DNA of 64,000 nt from Mesaphorura yosii (GCA_009869945.1 WIXG01000126.1:1-64000); one strand, 5' to 3'. Numbered from the stretch's first letter, positions 46,685 to 61,723 are shown. Made by a program: numbers and translations. The notes: a model not told the origin generated them from the sequence alone.

Positions 46685-49600
46685 AATTATATTCTCTGGG
46701 TGAAATAAACTTTTCTTTTCTCAGTACAAGTGCTCTTCTGCTGCGCTAGCTGGTCGTGGCATTTCTTCTCATTATTCGAGTGCTTTCCTACTCCTCTAAA
46801 TGAGTTTTTCTTCCTCTTCCATTATTTAGAAAGTCAAGCTCTCATAATATTTTATACTTTCTTCCTCACTTCCTTCCTTTTCATATTAATAAGCATCGCT
46901 TCTGTTTTCGACACGTAGGATGCTTTCAAGCGCAAGCGATAGACAGGATCAAATCCGTGCGTGTGTCAATTCCTAAGAAAGATGAAAAAATTTGTTCCAA
47001 CACGACATTTATTACTTTTACTTTTACCTGCACCAAAGGACTGCGCTCCCGCCCTCGAATTCACTTACGCAGACGACATGACAAAACTTTAACAACTGAA
47101 TTTGTGCCTTGTCATCGGCCACCTTTTATAGCCCAGCCAAGCCCTGGACTTGTGCAACCCACATATGTCGGGCATAAAATTTCCTCACAAGCAGTAGCAG
47201 TACATTTTAGACGAGATAAACTTCCACAAACACATTCATACAATTTATTTTCTTGTTAACTTTCTCTACCTGTCCCGCACAGCATGCGGACTCCTCGCGA
47301 GTTGTTTTCTTCAACTCTTTTGTTTTCGCGTTCCCTCAAGAGAATTTTCTCACCGAATTTTTCTACTCTCCCTCCGCCTGTATAGGAGCTCAAGCTCAAG
47401 ACTCATGCCGTTGTCCGACACAGTGCTCTGGTCGCAATTCATTCCGAATATGGTTCTCGGCTCGTTTGGGCTTGCACAGAAATGGATTCAAGTTGCCGAC
47501 ATTGTTAAATAAAATTTTGAGGGCATTCTCCCTCATTTATGCCATACTCCTGGAAACCTGGATAACTCAAAGATTGAAACATTTTCGAAACTCGAGATGC
47601 GAAGGAAAGATTTTCGATCTGCGGCCCACTGTCCGGACTCTTACACGCAATGAAAGTTTGGCTTGCACGACGACGTAAAGTGTAACAAACCTCAAGTTTT
47701 GAGTTAACGCCTGGAGGCACGGAAAAATAGGAAACGGCAAACCTGGAAAATTTTCCCGCTATTTCGCAATCGTTTTGCGTAACTTTGAAGGCTCCTCTTC
47801 CCACTTGCAAATTTGGTCCTCGACGTTTTTGTGTTGCCACAATTAACTTGTCGTTCGCGAGACACTCCAACTCATAATTGAATTCTGTCGTGATTAACGT
47901 TAAAATTTCTGCTTCAGGCAAGCTTTCGTGATTCGACCTAGTTCACGACTTTGGCCACCGCCTTCACGTGAGGTCAACTCATAATTGGCGTTTCCAATTC
48001 ATATTACGCCGTCATTTAATCTAACAAATTGGTTTCCGACGTCAAAGGAGGACAAAGAAAATCGGACGTCTTTCATCTCGTTGCTCAGGAAAGTCGTAGT
48101 AATCGCGATAAACATTGGACACGTGGAGTTTGCAGTTGATCAAAGCCGCAGCCTCGGCGACAGCCACGCCCAGGGATCATCTTTTCGTTTCATCTTCTGC
48201 AGGCGTGGTGCTCACTGAATTAGGAGGATTATCTATCTTTATTACATTTATCCGCAATATAATCAATTCTCTGAATTTTACCCCTCACAAAGCCGAAAAC
48301 TTCAATCTTCTTGTAACTTGCGCATTGTTGCGGCACAGCGTTTGAATTAGTAATAGCAATTTGTTCAAGTCTAATTCAATTCGCGTTTTGTAGCTGTGCG
48401 TGCGAGTGGTTTTCTGGTCCAATTTCCGAGAAATTCATTTTAACAATTTCCCAAAGTGAGTATGGAAATAATTAGAAAATAACTTTTGTCATCAATCATT
48501 ATTGGCAAATGAATGCAGTGTCGTGAGACTCAATTGCCATCCAAATTACTTCCCTTCTTCGGAATTACGAATTAGTATAATTGAATATCGAGCCAGCACC
48601 AGTAGTACTGGGATTTGGACAAAGAGTTCGTAGCTGGGACATCGTTAGAGCCTTACATGAGTTTCATCTTAAAAAACGTGTTCCGGCACTTCCGCTTTTA
48701 TTCGTCGGACAACAAGATATTTGAGGCTTTATTCAAACTCGTCCGTCTCCAAACACAGCGCAAAATTGTAATCCTCAAAAGCAAGAGTCATTTAACTATA
48801 CAATTTGGTATCGCGACTCAAAATGCATTCTAATGAAAGTAGCAACGAAGGCGTAGATTGCGGGACAAAATGAGTTTTAGTCGGATTTTCCTCGAGTGAT
48901 CTCAAAAATGTGATATTAAAAATAAAGGGAATGGGTTAATTTAATCTTCTGCGAGGAAGGGGCTCGCTTGGTAAGTCTCACCTCAGGGTCGAGCCGCCCA
49001 AACTATGGCGCACGGCGTTGCTGAAATCGCTGACAACGATCTTTTGTCTCGACCTTTCTGTAGTGTCTACAACAGACCTATTGGGCTTAATGTTGATCAT
49101 TATTAATGAGTAGTATGGATTACAGAGCGCAACGAAATCTACATGGCTCGGCAGCATTATGCTACAATCTGCAGATTAAATCTGTTACATAAATGAATAC
49201 TCTACTCTCAGCTCGCACAAAAGCACCGTGTTCAGCAAAAACAAATCCTCTTGACTTGGTGTGGTGGCTTTGTGAGCAGAAATTTGAGGCATTTTGCGTT
49301 GTAGTTCTTTTGTCTTTAGAATGTGAATATGGATTAGCTGAAGCAGGCTGATGCGAAGGCATTGAAAAGCTTTGCGATGGAGATGATAATTGTGTACATT
49401 TAAATCTTGCACGGAAATCATTTCATCACTTTGGTTACATGCAATTTGATAATTCCAAATTGGAACTATGCATTTACAGAATTTGACTGATAAAACATCG
49501 AGATGAGAATGCTTCAGAAATGTTTGAAATGAAAGGAAACACACCTTCTAGGATCAGGCGTTAAGCCAACTTGATTCAATATGTGCTAAATCGACCCAAG

Positions 49601-52600
49601 ATCGTAAAGACATTAAAGCACGCACCTTCCTTCGACTGCAACGCGGATGTCACAAACTCCTACTCGCCTAAGTTAAGCCCGAGATTGTCGGCTTAAGTGC
49701 AAGGAAAGGTTGAAGAGTCATTAAAAGACACGAAGGAACTCCAACTGCAAGCGGTGAAAGTGGAAACAGATTATTCCATTCGTGAAAAATGCCGTGCAAG
49801 AAGTTTTGATGGATGTTCATCGAATGGAAGTAAGTTTCTTGGGATTTGCGTACCAACTTACTTTGTGCATACTTTTTGGAGGGACTGACTAAACGGATTC
49901 GTGAGTAAATTTTTCGGGTGGCTTGTCTTAAAGATGAAAATTGAAAATTGCATTTTAATGTTAAAACATAAAGTGCTCTTAGCCCGAACAAACTTCAGTT
50001 CGATTTCACACATATTTCGTGAATCCTGAAATCGCGCGAGCGAGCAATGGAAAGCTTTTAAACCAGTTTCGAGAAGGATTACATTTGCCATTTGCGGAGT
50101 AGTTATTGATTATAGACAAAGTTCATCCAGAGTGGGAATCACGCGTGAGAGATTTCAGGATGCTCATATCACGAGAGCAGAATGAAAACTCTTCGGAGCA
50201 ATTGCTCCGGTTTCCTCGTGGGACTTGGGACATCGATCCGCCGCTCAGGCTCACGTGCAGACACATCATTAGAACTGGCTTATCGAAAACGAGATCGGTG
50301 CGAGCCGCTCCATAACAAATCCCATTAATTGAAGTATTGGCCCAATCTAATTGAAATTACGTTCCCAAGCACGTGTCCGCACCCACAATTGAGCGGTCTC
50401 AACATTCCAATGCCGGCCATGAGATCTTGAAGCTAGGAAAATCACGCAAATTACCTGGGAAAATGCTGCAAATTGCAATCAATATGAAATGAAATTGACT
50501 TCGGTCGTGATTTCTTTGCGCGAATGTTCCGGTTGCTTCACAGACCTCGAGATTTCTCACTGGATGTTGTGCGTCGGTGAACGTTCACTCTGTGACATGT
50601 GACAAAAACAATATTTGTTCAGATCAATCAAGCTTGATCAAAGCGGTTGTTCACAGCAAACAAATCCTCTGTATGAAATCACTTGTCACACGCACAAACG
50701 AGAAACGGACTGTGTTGTTTTGCGCAGCAATGAGAAAGTTCGATTTGGCTGCGAACGCAGTCGTAGCGTCGCACCTGCACAACACCAGTTTGGCGTACTG
50801 GGCGGATTACGGGCCCGATTTCAATTAACCGTGGAGAATTTTGAGTAACTTGACTTCGATCGAGTGAGATAATTGAGTGATATCAGATTATCGGAAAATT
50901 GACTGGCGGAGTCTGAGCACGACGACCCGCAGCAACCCGCAACGTGAGTCAGCGCGAGAGGAGAAGAGAATGAAAATGTGGAGAGCACACGTATTTTTGG
51001 CGCTCTAATTTCCAACCACTCTTCTTTTTGGGTAGTCGTCGAGTTGGTTCTTCTGCTTTCTTATCGTTGCTGCTTCAAATTGCAACGCGAAACGAGACGA
51101 GTGCGCGCTTTCTCCTCTGCCTTGCTTTCTCCTCTGAGTTTGAGCTTTTTTCTTCCAAGTTCCTCGATCAAACACGACAGGTTTCGTATGAAACCATCTA
51201 GCAACGGAAAATAAGGAGAGGACGCTCAGGCTCAGCTCAGCCGGTTTGTGCCCATGCTTTGGCTTTCGCGTTAGGCCGAGAGAAAGTTGTAAGTTATGTA
51301 TTGGGAAGCGCGCTCTCATACGTGCATATACGCGAATATGTGGCATGTTCCAACCAGCAGTTCGTTCTTTCTCTTCTTCGCTCCATGCGTGCTTGCTGCG
51401 GAGAGCACGACAGCAAGAAAACGAGCACACGCTCAAACCCACAATGCATTTTGTCATTCCGCTGTCCAAGTAACTGCATGGTGATAATGGAGAAAGCAAA
51501 GGAGTTGTGTGAGCGCGTATAATATCTTCCTTGTACAATTACACGGACGTGCACGTGGAAACTTAATGCTCAAGCATGCATGCCATGCCATGGTTTTTCT
51601 GGTTAAGCGCAGGAGGAGAGCTGAGATGTTTTCTCCAGACGACCGACGGACTAAGAAGAATATGATTCTGGAGAAAAAGCGTAATTATTTAAACACAGGA
51701 CTGACATGAGAAGAACACGTGCGTGCTCCGAAGTAACAACCGCACAAATGTGTTTGTAATTCATGTTGTTGAATTTTAAACTGCCTCGTATTTCTTTCCC
51801 TTTCATTCCTTTCTTTCCGCAAAGAGAAATGTTTCCGCAACAACACGAAAACATTTATGAGGCTTCAGTCGAGTCGAGTCTCTTCCAGAGTCTTATTTAT
51901 TATCATGCTCCTGCTGAATATTGCATGAGTCTGTTTACAGGGTACGTATAAACTTGTCACTCCAGGATTTAAAATTGTCTCTGCAAGTCTTGGCCGTCCT
52001 GAGAAACGAAATGAATAAGTAAAAATGCAGCGACCACGTTGCGTTATGCGTTGGCACTTCAGTGCGCCCGAAAGTGCATTAAGATGAAAAGGTCAATAAG
52101 CGACTCTGGCGGTGAGGAAAATTTAATTTGAGGCATTTCTCATGCGACCACATTCACAGTGACTTTAATCAGGATGAACTTTCTTGTGCGGGAAGATTAT
52201 TTAATTCTCTCGTACGAGCAGTGTGTCTTTGCGTCAGCCGTCAAGTGTACTTGGATTTGCATTATTAAAGAGCGAAATAATGGTCCATGATTACAGGCCT
52301 CAAGAGCACATTGCTTCTCCCTCCAGAAAAATTACAACGAAAATATTGACATTCTCAACCGGCTCTCAGCGCGGCATTAAACAAAATTATTGAAATTTGA
52401 ATCGAATGCAGAGCAGAAGAAAGTTCAAAAGACGTTGCAAAATAACTGCGACAACGCAAGACCCCGTTTTTCTTCCTACGCTCTTTTTCGTGTACCTTTG
52501 TAGCTATAAACGAAGGAACAAGGTGTGATGTGTGTGCATTTCTAAGAAAAATTGCCAGGTACTGCGCGAGTGAAACGAGACTTGTTTTATCTCGTTTGAC

Positions 52601-55135
52601 GTGGAGCGTAATGATAATGATGGGCGTAATCGTGATCATACGGCCTGAATGCGCATAGAAAATCCTGCGTAACCCTCCGTATGCCATTCACGTTATTAAT
52701 ATCAATTCTGGATAAATCTATATTCAAGATTACGGCAACGCTTCACACATGAGCACAATCAGAGTAGCTGCACTTTGGACGTCTTTTGCCAGTCTCCGTT
52801 TGTTTGTAGTTTGGTATGTGATGACCAGCATAGAAATAGAACCAATTCTTCATAACTCGATGGAGCTTCAGGGAACGTGAGAGGAAAGGTCATAAGTCAT
52901 GGCTTTTTTGAGAAAACCTTTCTCGAGAAAATTGAGATTCTCGTCATATGTCGTTCTCAATTCTCATAATTTGCCCACACGTTTTCTTTCGACATATTCG
53001 ATTCTCCAAAAGTAATAAATTATAAAGCTTCGAGGAATCGTCCTCAAGCTGATGGAAAGTGGACGACAATTTCTCGAATATCCTTGACTTATTCTCAAAC
53101 TGGCCGATTTTAGAGGAAATCTCAGGTAAGAAGTTCTAGATTCTGATTTCTAGAAATTCCATTTCACCAGTCGAGAACTATTCGTCAGTCATGGGATGGG
53201 GTGTCGTGGCGTCTTTACTGAATTTTAAGGAGGGAGTGATAGTAATACCTGCCACCACATCGATTGGCTACAAAAGATATAATACATTATATATTAACGG
53301 ACGTCTAATACAATATTTTGGGTGTATAATATCCGCATCAGCAACGAGCTCGCGCGGCGCGTCTCGCGTTGGTAGAGAAAGTCAGCTCATGCACTCTCGC
53401 CGGCACGGCACGGAAGAGAGAAAGAAAATGAATGAATAATATGAAACGAGGACAATAAAATAAAAATGGGTTTCCTTCTTGAATACAAAAATTAGATTGT
53501 GAATCGTTCTCGCGTCTTCTGCGCTCAGCTTGCGTGCTTGTGCTTGTGCTTACTTTACACTGACTGCTGCTTTTTTGGAGTTGGTGAAGCCATGAACAGA
53601 CGATGGCGATGGCAATGGCAATATTGTACGCAGAGGAATATGATTTATACTTTCTCCGGCAGGCAGTCAGGCAGGCAGACGTTCGGTCATGCAGCAAGAT
53701 TCGACGGAAGAATTTCAGAATTTGGTCGAATTCTGAATACAAAGTACATTTGGTCTAAGCGTGCATTTATTTGCTGCCTTCATTCCTTTTCTTGCAGGCG
53801 AGACAGGGCAGACAGAAGAATAATTGCTTTTATTATTAAAAATTCTTGTGCAAGGACGATTAGCCTGTGTCTGTAATTATTTCCTCACAATCTCCATACA
53901 GATGCCATTGCACTACAGCACTGCAGGGCGGGTGAGTGTGGAATTCGTTTTTAGTATCGGGCGAATGCATTTGGAATGTAATGATTTAATTCGTTCGCCC
54001 GTGCTACTAATTGGTTTCAAATCATTTCAGCGGAGAGCCGAAACCAAAACCAGAGCGTGAACAGCACGAAATGTTCGTTTATCCGGACGGCGATGCTTTG
54101 CTTGTATCCGAGCCCCAGCCACAGTGCGAGTATGTAATTCGGCTTTGCGTAACTGAGGCAATCACACACCATTTTATTTTTACTCTTCCACACGGCACTG
54201 CATTGCACTAGGATCGCATGACGACGCGACGACACAAAACTTAAGTCGTATTGATATTCGTGGCGTACCCTTTCCCATCCTCTTTTACTGCAGAGATCAA
54301 GGCAATATGAATGACTGCGGGGCAATTCAGGCGCCGCCACGTAACTGCGCAGATAAAAGTCCGAGTGATATGACGGAAGAGGCTTAGAGCCCTTGCTTCC
54401 GTGCCTTGGATAGCTGACTTGCCTGTCGATTACAGTTACGCTACGGCATATAAAACATTGTCATGCTTTGTGACGCTGGCTTCATTGCAGAAGAAAAATG
54501 GATGAAAGAGGCAGCGAGGATGAGAAAGCATTGCAGAAAATGACTTTATAGCCCTTCAAACAATTTATGGGCAAGCCGCACTGATTAATATTAATTGTTT
54601 GCAACTAATTCCTGTCGTCATTTAACACTGGTACCCAGATTTAGTTAAGAAGCTCTCGCGTTGCAATTCATATTCGTTAGATTTTCCGCGTCACTGCACT
54701 GTATTTTCTACTCATTCGTATTCTTGAGTAGTTTTCTCTGTCTTCATCATGCTCCAAGCACCAAGAGAAACAAATCCTTCATGTTAATGAAGTTATTAAG
54801 GGTGATGAGGTCAAAACGATGTGCGGCATGACATGACAGACATTTGCGGATGGCATACGAAATGCAAAAATCCGAACATTGGCTTGGCAGAGTGCGCTTA
54901 GACGGTCAATAATGATGAGTTGTGGAAGTCAACTGCAAATAACAAATCTCTTCCAAGGAGCTGAGCGCGTACAGGAAAAGATTTTGTGTGTGCCTGAATA
55001 TTTGTGTGTACAGTTACGCAGTTACGCTAAACAGATTATGGTCACTTTGAGCACGCTGGTGTACGCGAACAGTACTTATTATTTTGCGCGTTGGCTTATT
55101 AACTTAGCGTCTGCGTCGTAGCGTTCGTACCACGC

Positions 55136-55320
55136 CGTACTTTCCCCAATTTGTCTGCCATGCCGTTGCCTTTGCCGTAACGGAGTTACTCACGGGCGGG
55201 CAGGAGCGTGGAACAACATCCGTTTCCCATTGCCGTGCAAGTGCACCGTGCGGGTGCGGGACCACCGCGAAATGGCGAAATACTTGCTTGCAGTGCTGTG
55301 CTGTGCTTGCATGCGGTGCG
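55136..55320. other. CpG-rich island in the alpha-beta interval
   Basis: A run of GC-rich sequence with many CG and GTGC words (for example CACGGGCGGGCAGG and CCGTGCGGGTGCGGG) stands out from AT-rich surroundings, 6.4 kb upstream of the beta-1 ATG. It could be a promoter or a non-coding first exon. Nothing in it is coding by similarity. Confidence 0.3.
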
Positions 55321-58300
55321 TGAATAAAGTCTATAAATTACCTTTGCCATTCTTTAGCTCCTTCTCTAGAAACCAGAAAACCCGAAAAATGAGTTAGAAA
55401 CGAGTCTGTGAAGATTACAAGGTGAATTCTTCATACGAGCGGCTATCATGTCGTGGATGCTCGGCATTTTAATAGGAATTATGTGCACGAATAAAGACCG
55501 ACCGACGGACTGACCGATTTTTACATTTGAACGAGGCCTCGGCAATCGAACTGAGAATTTCGCACCAAAATTGCAAGATGAGAGACCAAGGCGGAGAGAC
55601 GTGCTAAGGCCTTTGTGGGCCAAAGAAGCTACTGTGTCGTATCCGATGCCATGCCAACCATCTATCACAATTCCCAAAATCCTGCTCAAATCTTGCATAT
55701 GCTGGAATACATGCGAATTTTTGAGTTTCGCAGTTTGCATCGCATCCGGATCTGTTTTGAAAACGTTTGCAATCCAGGATGAATATAACGTGCTACATAC
55801 AAAATCAATTATTCCGAAATCGCGAATGGCAGGACAAGGTTCAAATAGATTGAAAGCGTCCTGGCAAGAAGCAACTCATACATCATTTTTGACTTGAGGC
55901 CGAGCCTGTCACGCCACGAACAGCGTCGGGCCCCCACCCGCATGTTTATTCACTTGACTATTCCTTGACCGTCGTCGATCCTTGGCGCAGTGTACCCATA
56001 CCAATTATAAGCAACCCGTAATGATGGACGGCATGACGGATTAGAGTCGATGTTTTGTTTTCTACACCTTAAGACACGGATCCCAGCATTTTTGAATGTA
56101 GTCAGTTAGTTTTCTATTTGTGTTTTGCGGAAGTAAACAACGCAAACGGGATCCGTTCCAGACTCTGTTTACTCTTACTAATGAGCTGTTTGCACTATTC
56201 ACGCTAGACAAACGCTATTAACAAATGTTCATGCTAATATCCCCATCATATTAATGATGTTGAAACAGAAAAAGGCGATTCGATGCTGCCTCGGATCGAC
56301 TCGTTGCGATTAATTCTGGTAACATTATCCAAACTTCTTACATCAAATTAGTTCCGGTCGCATTCACCGTCATTTTCATATTCGTCCTGTCCACTTTACT
56401 CCCTTCAAGCAAAAAGACGAGGACGGAGATCCGGCGAAGACTTTGAACCGCCGTCCGATTAAATTACTCGGAACTCTGCCCTGCTCAGGCAGCGACCAAT
56501 CATAGTCAATTTTGGAGCCGGACGCCACACTGCTGTCTTGTTGCCTTGGCGAAGAGGGCAAAGTCTGTCCAGGCCACCTGAAACTCGACGGTTGTCTTGT
56601 CGTGTCGTGTCGTGCCACGCTCCTTGTAATAAACACATTATGACATGATCCATGTTCACGTCCGTCATTAGATATTAAATGAGTGCGGCGCGTGGAAAGA
56701 CGCTCGCGAGCAGCAAACCAAAAGGGAAAGCACCGTCGTGGTGATGTACTTCAGTTGATGTGGTTCAGATGTACACTTCACATGGACCGCCAAGATGTGG
56801 GAGAGATTCAATTTCATCGCGTTCTTCGCCGGCCATGTCCTGCCTCGTCTCTGACGGCTCAGCCGCTCAGGCATCAGAAACATATGACTGAAAATCTGCC
56901 TGCTGGTGGTCCGGTCGTCCAGCGGCCCAACGTTGATTGATGACCTCGCTTGGCTTGCCTTGCTACAATAATTTCCGTGCTGGGACTACGAGCGGTTTGA
57001 ATGGCCTTACTAAAGCATTCGCTCCGAATCTTCGCGCTCGCCCGCGCACTAACGAACACAAACACGCTCATTTCACCAACCCATCGCCAAAGCCTTCGAT
57101 CGTCTTAGCATTAATTTTTCTCCGTGTTGCATTTTGGAATGGGAGTTTCAAACGTATCGAAGAATTCAGCTTAGAATTAGAATTCACCCGGCAAATTACG
57201 CCATTCCTGCTGACCGAACAAGTTGACGAAAACCAATACGAGTTCCAATCTTATCTATATTATAATTTGGCAAAATTGGATCACGGAGCAGATCCTTCAA
57301 AATATGCAGACGTGCCATGAACGCGAATTCAGGTTGAATGTAAAAAGTTGCTTAAAGTTTATTATGCGCCGAATTCTAATGAGCGGGTAAATAAACAAGA
57401 CGCAAACAGACTTTCGCGAAATGGAAGAGGCAAATTTCTGGCACCTTCGTCGAATAACAAAATTTATGAGGTATTGGCATGAAAAGGTGTCATATCGTAT
57501 TAGCTCTGATCCTGATGAATTTCATGAGATTCTGTCAATGTCGCAAAGAGTGCGAGAAAAGAAGCCCTTCTGCTTGGTTTCCCATGCTGACTTTTAATCT
57601 TTACACGTAAAATTGCTAGTCGAAAGGCGACGACGTGCTGGAATTAGAAGAATAAGAGTGGGTGAGAGTAAGATAAATTGACAGTGTGAAAACTCTTTTA
57701 ATATGATAAGTGGCACCTTTTAATATGTGCGATGTAGTGAGAAAAAGGTGTCTGCCATTACATCACGCAACTTTTGTTCGAGTATTTTTTGCTGAGCACT
57801 ACTAAGATGGCATTAGCAAAAGCGAATCCGATGCTCGATGTGCTCGTTGCCGCATCATTTTCCAACTTTTACGGCTTGTATAACACATTTTATATGGCCG
57901 CGTTACGTTTTACATGCATTTCCCCAAAAGTAGCACTCTAATGTGTCAAACGCGGCCGTTTTCGCGTTACTTTGTCAGTGTGCGAAGTCATAGTAAGTGA
58001 GAAGTTGTTCTAAATGCGAAGACGCCTCATGAAATTGCAGGCCAGAATATGTTCGGAACATTTCCATGAACATTGTCGTCGTTTTATGATTATGATCTAC
58101 GAATGCGAATGCCAACAGTTTTGTAACTCCAAATCCGTCTTGTGCTGTGAAAGCTACAATCTCGGAATTTGAATTGAGTTCTATTTTACGTCGTAATCGT
58201 AATCGCAGAACCCTCATATTTGCATATTATTACACAACTTTATCGCCCGGCTCATCCGAAACTTTTTTAGGCCCTGCGCAGGTATAGCGTATGATTTGTG

Positions 58301-58631
58301 AATCGCGAAATCGCGATATGAATGCTTTAAATAAGTTTGGCAACGGTTTCCCATGCATGACGAACAGATTGCCGAGCCGATGTTTGAGTGTAAACATTTT
58401 GGGTGGTGTGTTCAGGTGTACTACGACGCCGTCTTTGCCAAGAAACCATCGCTCATCGATAAACCTGCGCAGCGTAGGTGTGAAATCTATTCTTGTACCG
58501 CCAAAAGTCTCCGGTCTACCCGATAAAGAGCATTATTGACGAAACTTTTCAGGTGATTCAGTTTTCTTGCCTAACTCGAGTCCTTTGACACATCTTTCCA
58601 CTTTCACCGCTCACCCGCCTGAGGGCTAACT

Positions 58632-58666
58632 ACTCGCCACGGTGCGCCGGGCCCACCGTAGCGAGT
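58632..58666. repeat. GC-rich hairpin, 13-bp stem
   Basis: ACTCGCCACGGTG (58632-58644) pairs with CACCGTAGCGAGT (58654-58666) with a single mismatch, around the 9-base loop CGCCGGGCC. It is the most stable-looking short stem seen in the alpha-beta interval. Confidence 0.6.
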
Positions 58667-61600
58667 CCCAATTTTGCTAACGTTATTACCAAACTAACAC
58701 AAATTAACGCGCGACACGTTCAGACCTTCGCAAGAAAACGCAGTACTTAAGCACAGGAGTGCCGTGGGGCCATGGAGAAAGTGTCTGCACTTTGTTTCGT
58801 CAGAAATTTCTCAGCGCTCTTTCGAACAAAGTTTCGTTGCGAAATTAGCCTTCGGTGTCTTCTCCGTGTGCGTTTTGCATTGCATTTCTCATGTCATCTT
58901 TATTTTATGCACGCGTCTGGTTATTATTTCGCGTGTCGTGTTTCTGTCGTGTCTATTTCTTTAGGAGTTGTTATTTTGTTATTCAATTTCCCCACTGAAA
59001 TCTGATACGAGCGTTGTGGTTGATTCTGGCCCGGCCGACTTCCACTCGCTTTCCTCAATTCGAGATGTGAAAACACTCGTCGGTGACAACTCAACGGTAT
59101 TACTCCTGCATGACAAGATTTTAGTGAAAGATTGAATAAAAATAAAAACGGAGAACTCTCGAGACGAAGAAAAGAATTGAAGAGCATCACAGCCGTGCCG
59201 TATCCATTACAATGTAATTTAGATTTCAATCTTTACCCTCCACTTTTAAATGAAGTCTCGGGACTTTCCTTCATTTTCATTTCAATCATTGAATTTCATT
59301 CCACGATTCCATTCAGAATATTCTGCAGGCGCTACTTCAGTAATCTTTATTTCAATTTCAAATGAAATCGTTAGCCGCGCGACGCAATTGAAGAACTCTC
59401 GAATCACAAGAGCGAAATCGTCGGGTTCCGCACTTACTTTCGCACTGCTGCACTTATCAGCGAATGGTGACATTGTTGACTTGTTCGTCCTCATTTTTTC
59501 TCGATTTTGCCAATGCTCTTCGGAGTCTCTCCATTTTGAAAAAACAGAAATGTAGATTTTTACCAGTACAAGAAATTTGGCGCTGCTAACGGGCCAACAT
59601 TTTGCAGCAACTCGACCTATTTTCCGTGCCTCTGTGAAATCGATCGCCAACGAATTCATTGTTCCTAATTCATGACCACCAACGACGCCGGAGCGCTGCT
59701 GCGTTAAATGAACACCCGAACACCCATTGAGCAGCAAAGCAGGCCATGTTCAGAAATTGTTGTTCCGGCGAGAATTTCAGAACGAAAATTTTCTCACATG
59801 CTCGTTTGTCTTTCGCAGATCGTGGGCGGACGCTAGAGAATGGCGCGGACGCGGGCGGAAAGGTAAAAGTGGAGGGAAATGGAACAAAGTGGAATGAAGA
59901 AGGAAAAAATCGACTATTTTTGGACTTCGTTAAAATGGGATAAAGAAATAAAGAAAGTGGCGGTGGCAGTGCAGAAATTCATGCACTACATTGCATTACT
60001 CGTTACCCGCGTACGCCACGCACATTAAAACGCGGCCACATCGGAGTGTGAGCGTAATTCAATACTGTCTTGGCGTTGTTCAAAGTGCCGTGCTGTGGTG
60101 GTATGCGCCCAAGACAAGCTGGAGAGATGAGTGTGAGTGTCTGCCTGCGTGCTTGCTCGCGAGAGAAAATCTCTTTTGAATTGCAACGCTCGTCAGAGTG
60201 ATGGTGTTGGTTTTTGGTTGCTGTTGCTGGAGAAAGTGAAGTGAAAGCCGCCCGAGCGCGAGTCAAATATTTTGACGAGAGGGAGTTTTTCTTTGCAAAA
60301 ATATAGAGCGGAGCAGTGCAGCGCGCAGAATAGAGCCAGCCACAGGCACCCAAAGCCAAAGAAAGCAAAAACCCTCCCAAAATACATCATCCTACAACCT
60401 GAGACTGACTCTCTCCGCATTGCTTCTCTCATTCGTTCTAGAAATCGTTCGCAACCAGTCCGGTTTAAATCTAGCTATAGAAAGAAAGTGTGTAGCTTCA
60501 ACTCTTCACGGTCGCGAATCCAAAACCAAACCAGGACATGTAGCGCCGTGTTCCGTGGGCCTGCTACCTTCCTCGACTCAAATCTCGTCATAATTATCCC
60601 CTTGTAACCCCTTCCCCGTGTCCGTGCACCTTCCCGCAATGCCCACTTGTGATTGTTATTAGGAACTATATTAACTCTCCAGAAAAGTGATTGAGATCTT
60701 GTACTTGTGCCAAATTTGAAGATATCGGATATCGAAAAGCAACCGAGAATCAAGAAATTACTTTCGGATATTCACGACAGGTTTCACTTACCGAAATTGT
60801 GTGCACTTCCACTCACATTTTCACATTATTCTTCCACGTAATGGAGTTTTGTGTCCACTCAGCGAGGAAGACTACACGACATCACTCGACGAAAGTTCAT
60901 CATTGTTTTCTTAGGTCCACATTTCGGAAATCTCTCACGACGTAATTGAAACGAGGTTGATATCGTGTTCAGAGCGTGTGCTTGCGGACCAGAATAAATA
61001 CAGATGTTGGGAGGCAAGACGACGGAGCGCAGACCAATTTTCTGGTTTCCAATCCAAGCACATTTCCTCTGCTATTGTAATATTTCACCTTCCTGTTCTC
61101 ATTCTTTTTGTGCACGGGGCCAAATGAAAACGTTTGTATTCTTCTTATGATTATTACTCATATACAAATGCACGACAGAGACGAAGACGAGTACATAAAC
61201 TGTGCCGCTCTGTTCCGTACCTAGACACTGAGTATAAGAAGATAGTGTTCAAGATTGTCATTACACTATTCCACTTTCTCTTTGCTCCAAAGACAAAAAC
61301 ACGCCACACAAACGAGTCCTACAACACCGCTCTGCAGGCACACGAACCAAACTGAGAAACAGGGCGAGAGCAGCCCAGCGAAGCTAAGCTAAGAGCGAAT
61401 CTTTTCTTGTTCTTGCTGGGAGAAAGAAAAAAGTGTTTCTCAATTTTTCTTTCTCTTGTCTCTCTCATTCTCTCCAACATCGTGCCAACACGTGCACAGC
61501 ACACACGCTCCGTCGTCCAAGACACTCGAAATTTATCATTTCGTGTGATATATGAAAGCTAATACAAATTTACATTCATACTTTGCTCCGAGTAATTTAT

Positions 61601-61723
61601 TACTCAGACTCCGGTCATAATTTTCCACAAAAACACGAGAAACAATTCAAATTTGAATTGGAACAAGTTACGACAGATTTGAATTCACCGGAATTTAACG
61701 TGCAAGCAAAAATAACAATAAAC

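Larger units (their letters stand above)
44291..61723. other. Intergenic region between divergent cyclase alpha and beta genes
   Basis: About 17.4 kb between the alpha start codon (minus) and the beta-1 start codon (plus), with no recognisable protein-coding or RNA gene. It must hold both promoters and any non-coding first exons. CpG-rich patches stand out at about 45106-45175 and 45251-45300 (0.8-1.0 kb upstream of the alpha ATG) and at about 55136-55320. Hairpins at 46665-46684 and 58632-58666 are listed separately. Long chance frames occur on both strands but none shows family features. Confidence 0.6.

Noticed and set aside
51005-51538. 177-codon minus-strand frame in the alpha-beta interval
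   Set aside because: Several equally long frames overlap on both strands because stop codons are locally sparse. No family features.
52861-53180. Stretch rich in TTCTC/GAGAA words, considered as a MITE
   Set aside because: No matching terminal repeats or target-site duplication could be found.
56937-57320. 127-codon plus-strand frame ending LAKLDHGADPSKYADVP
   Set aside because: The end looks slightly protein-like, but no known domain or splice-supported neighbours could be found.
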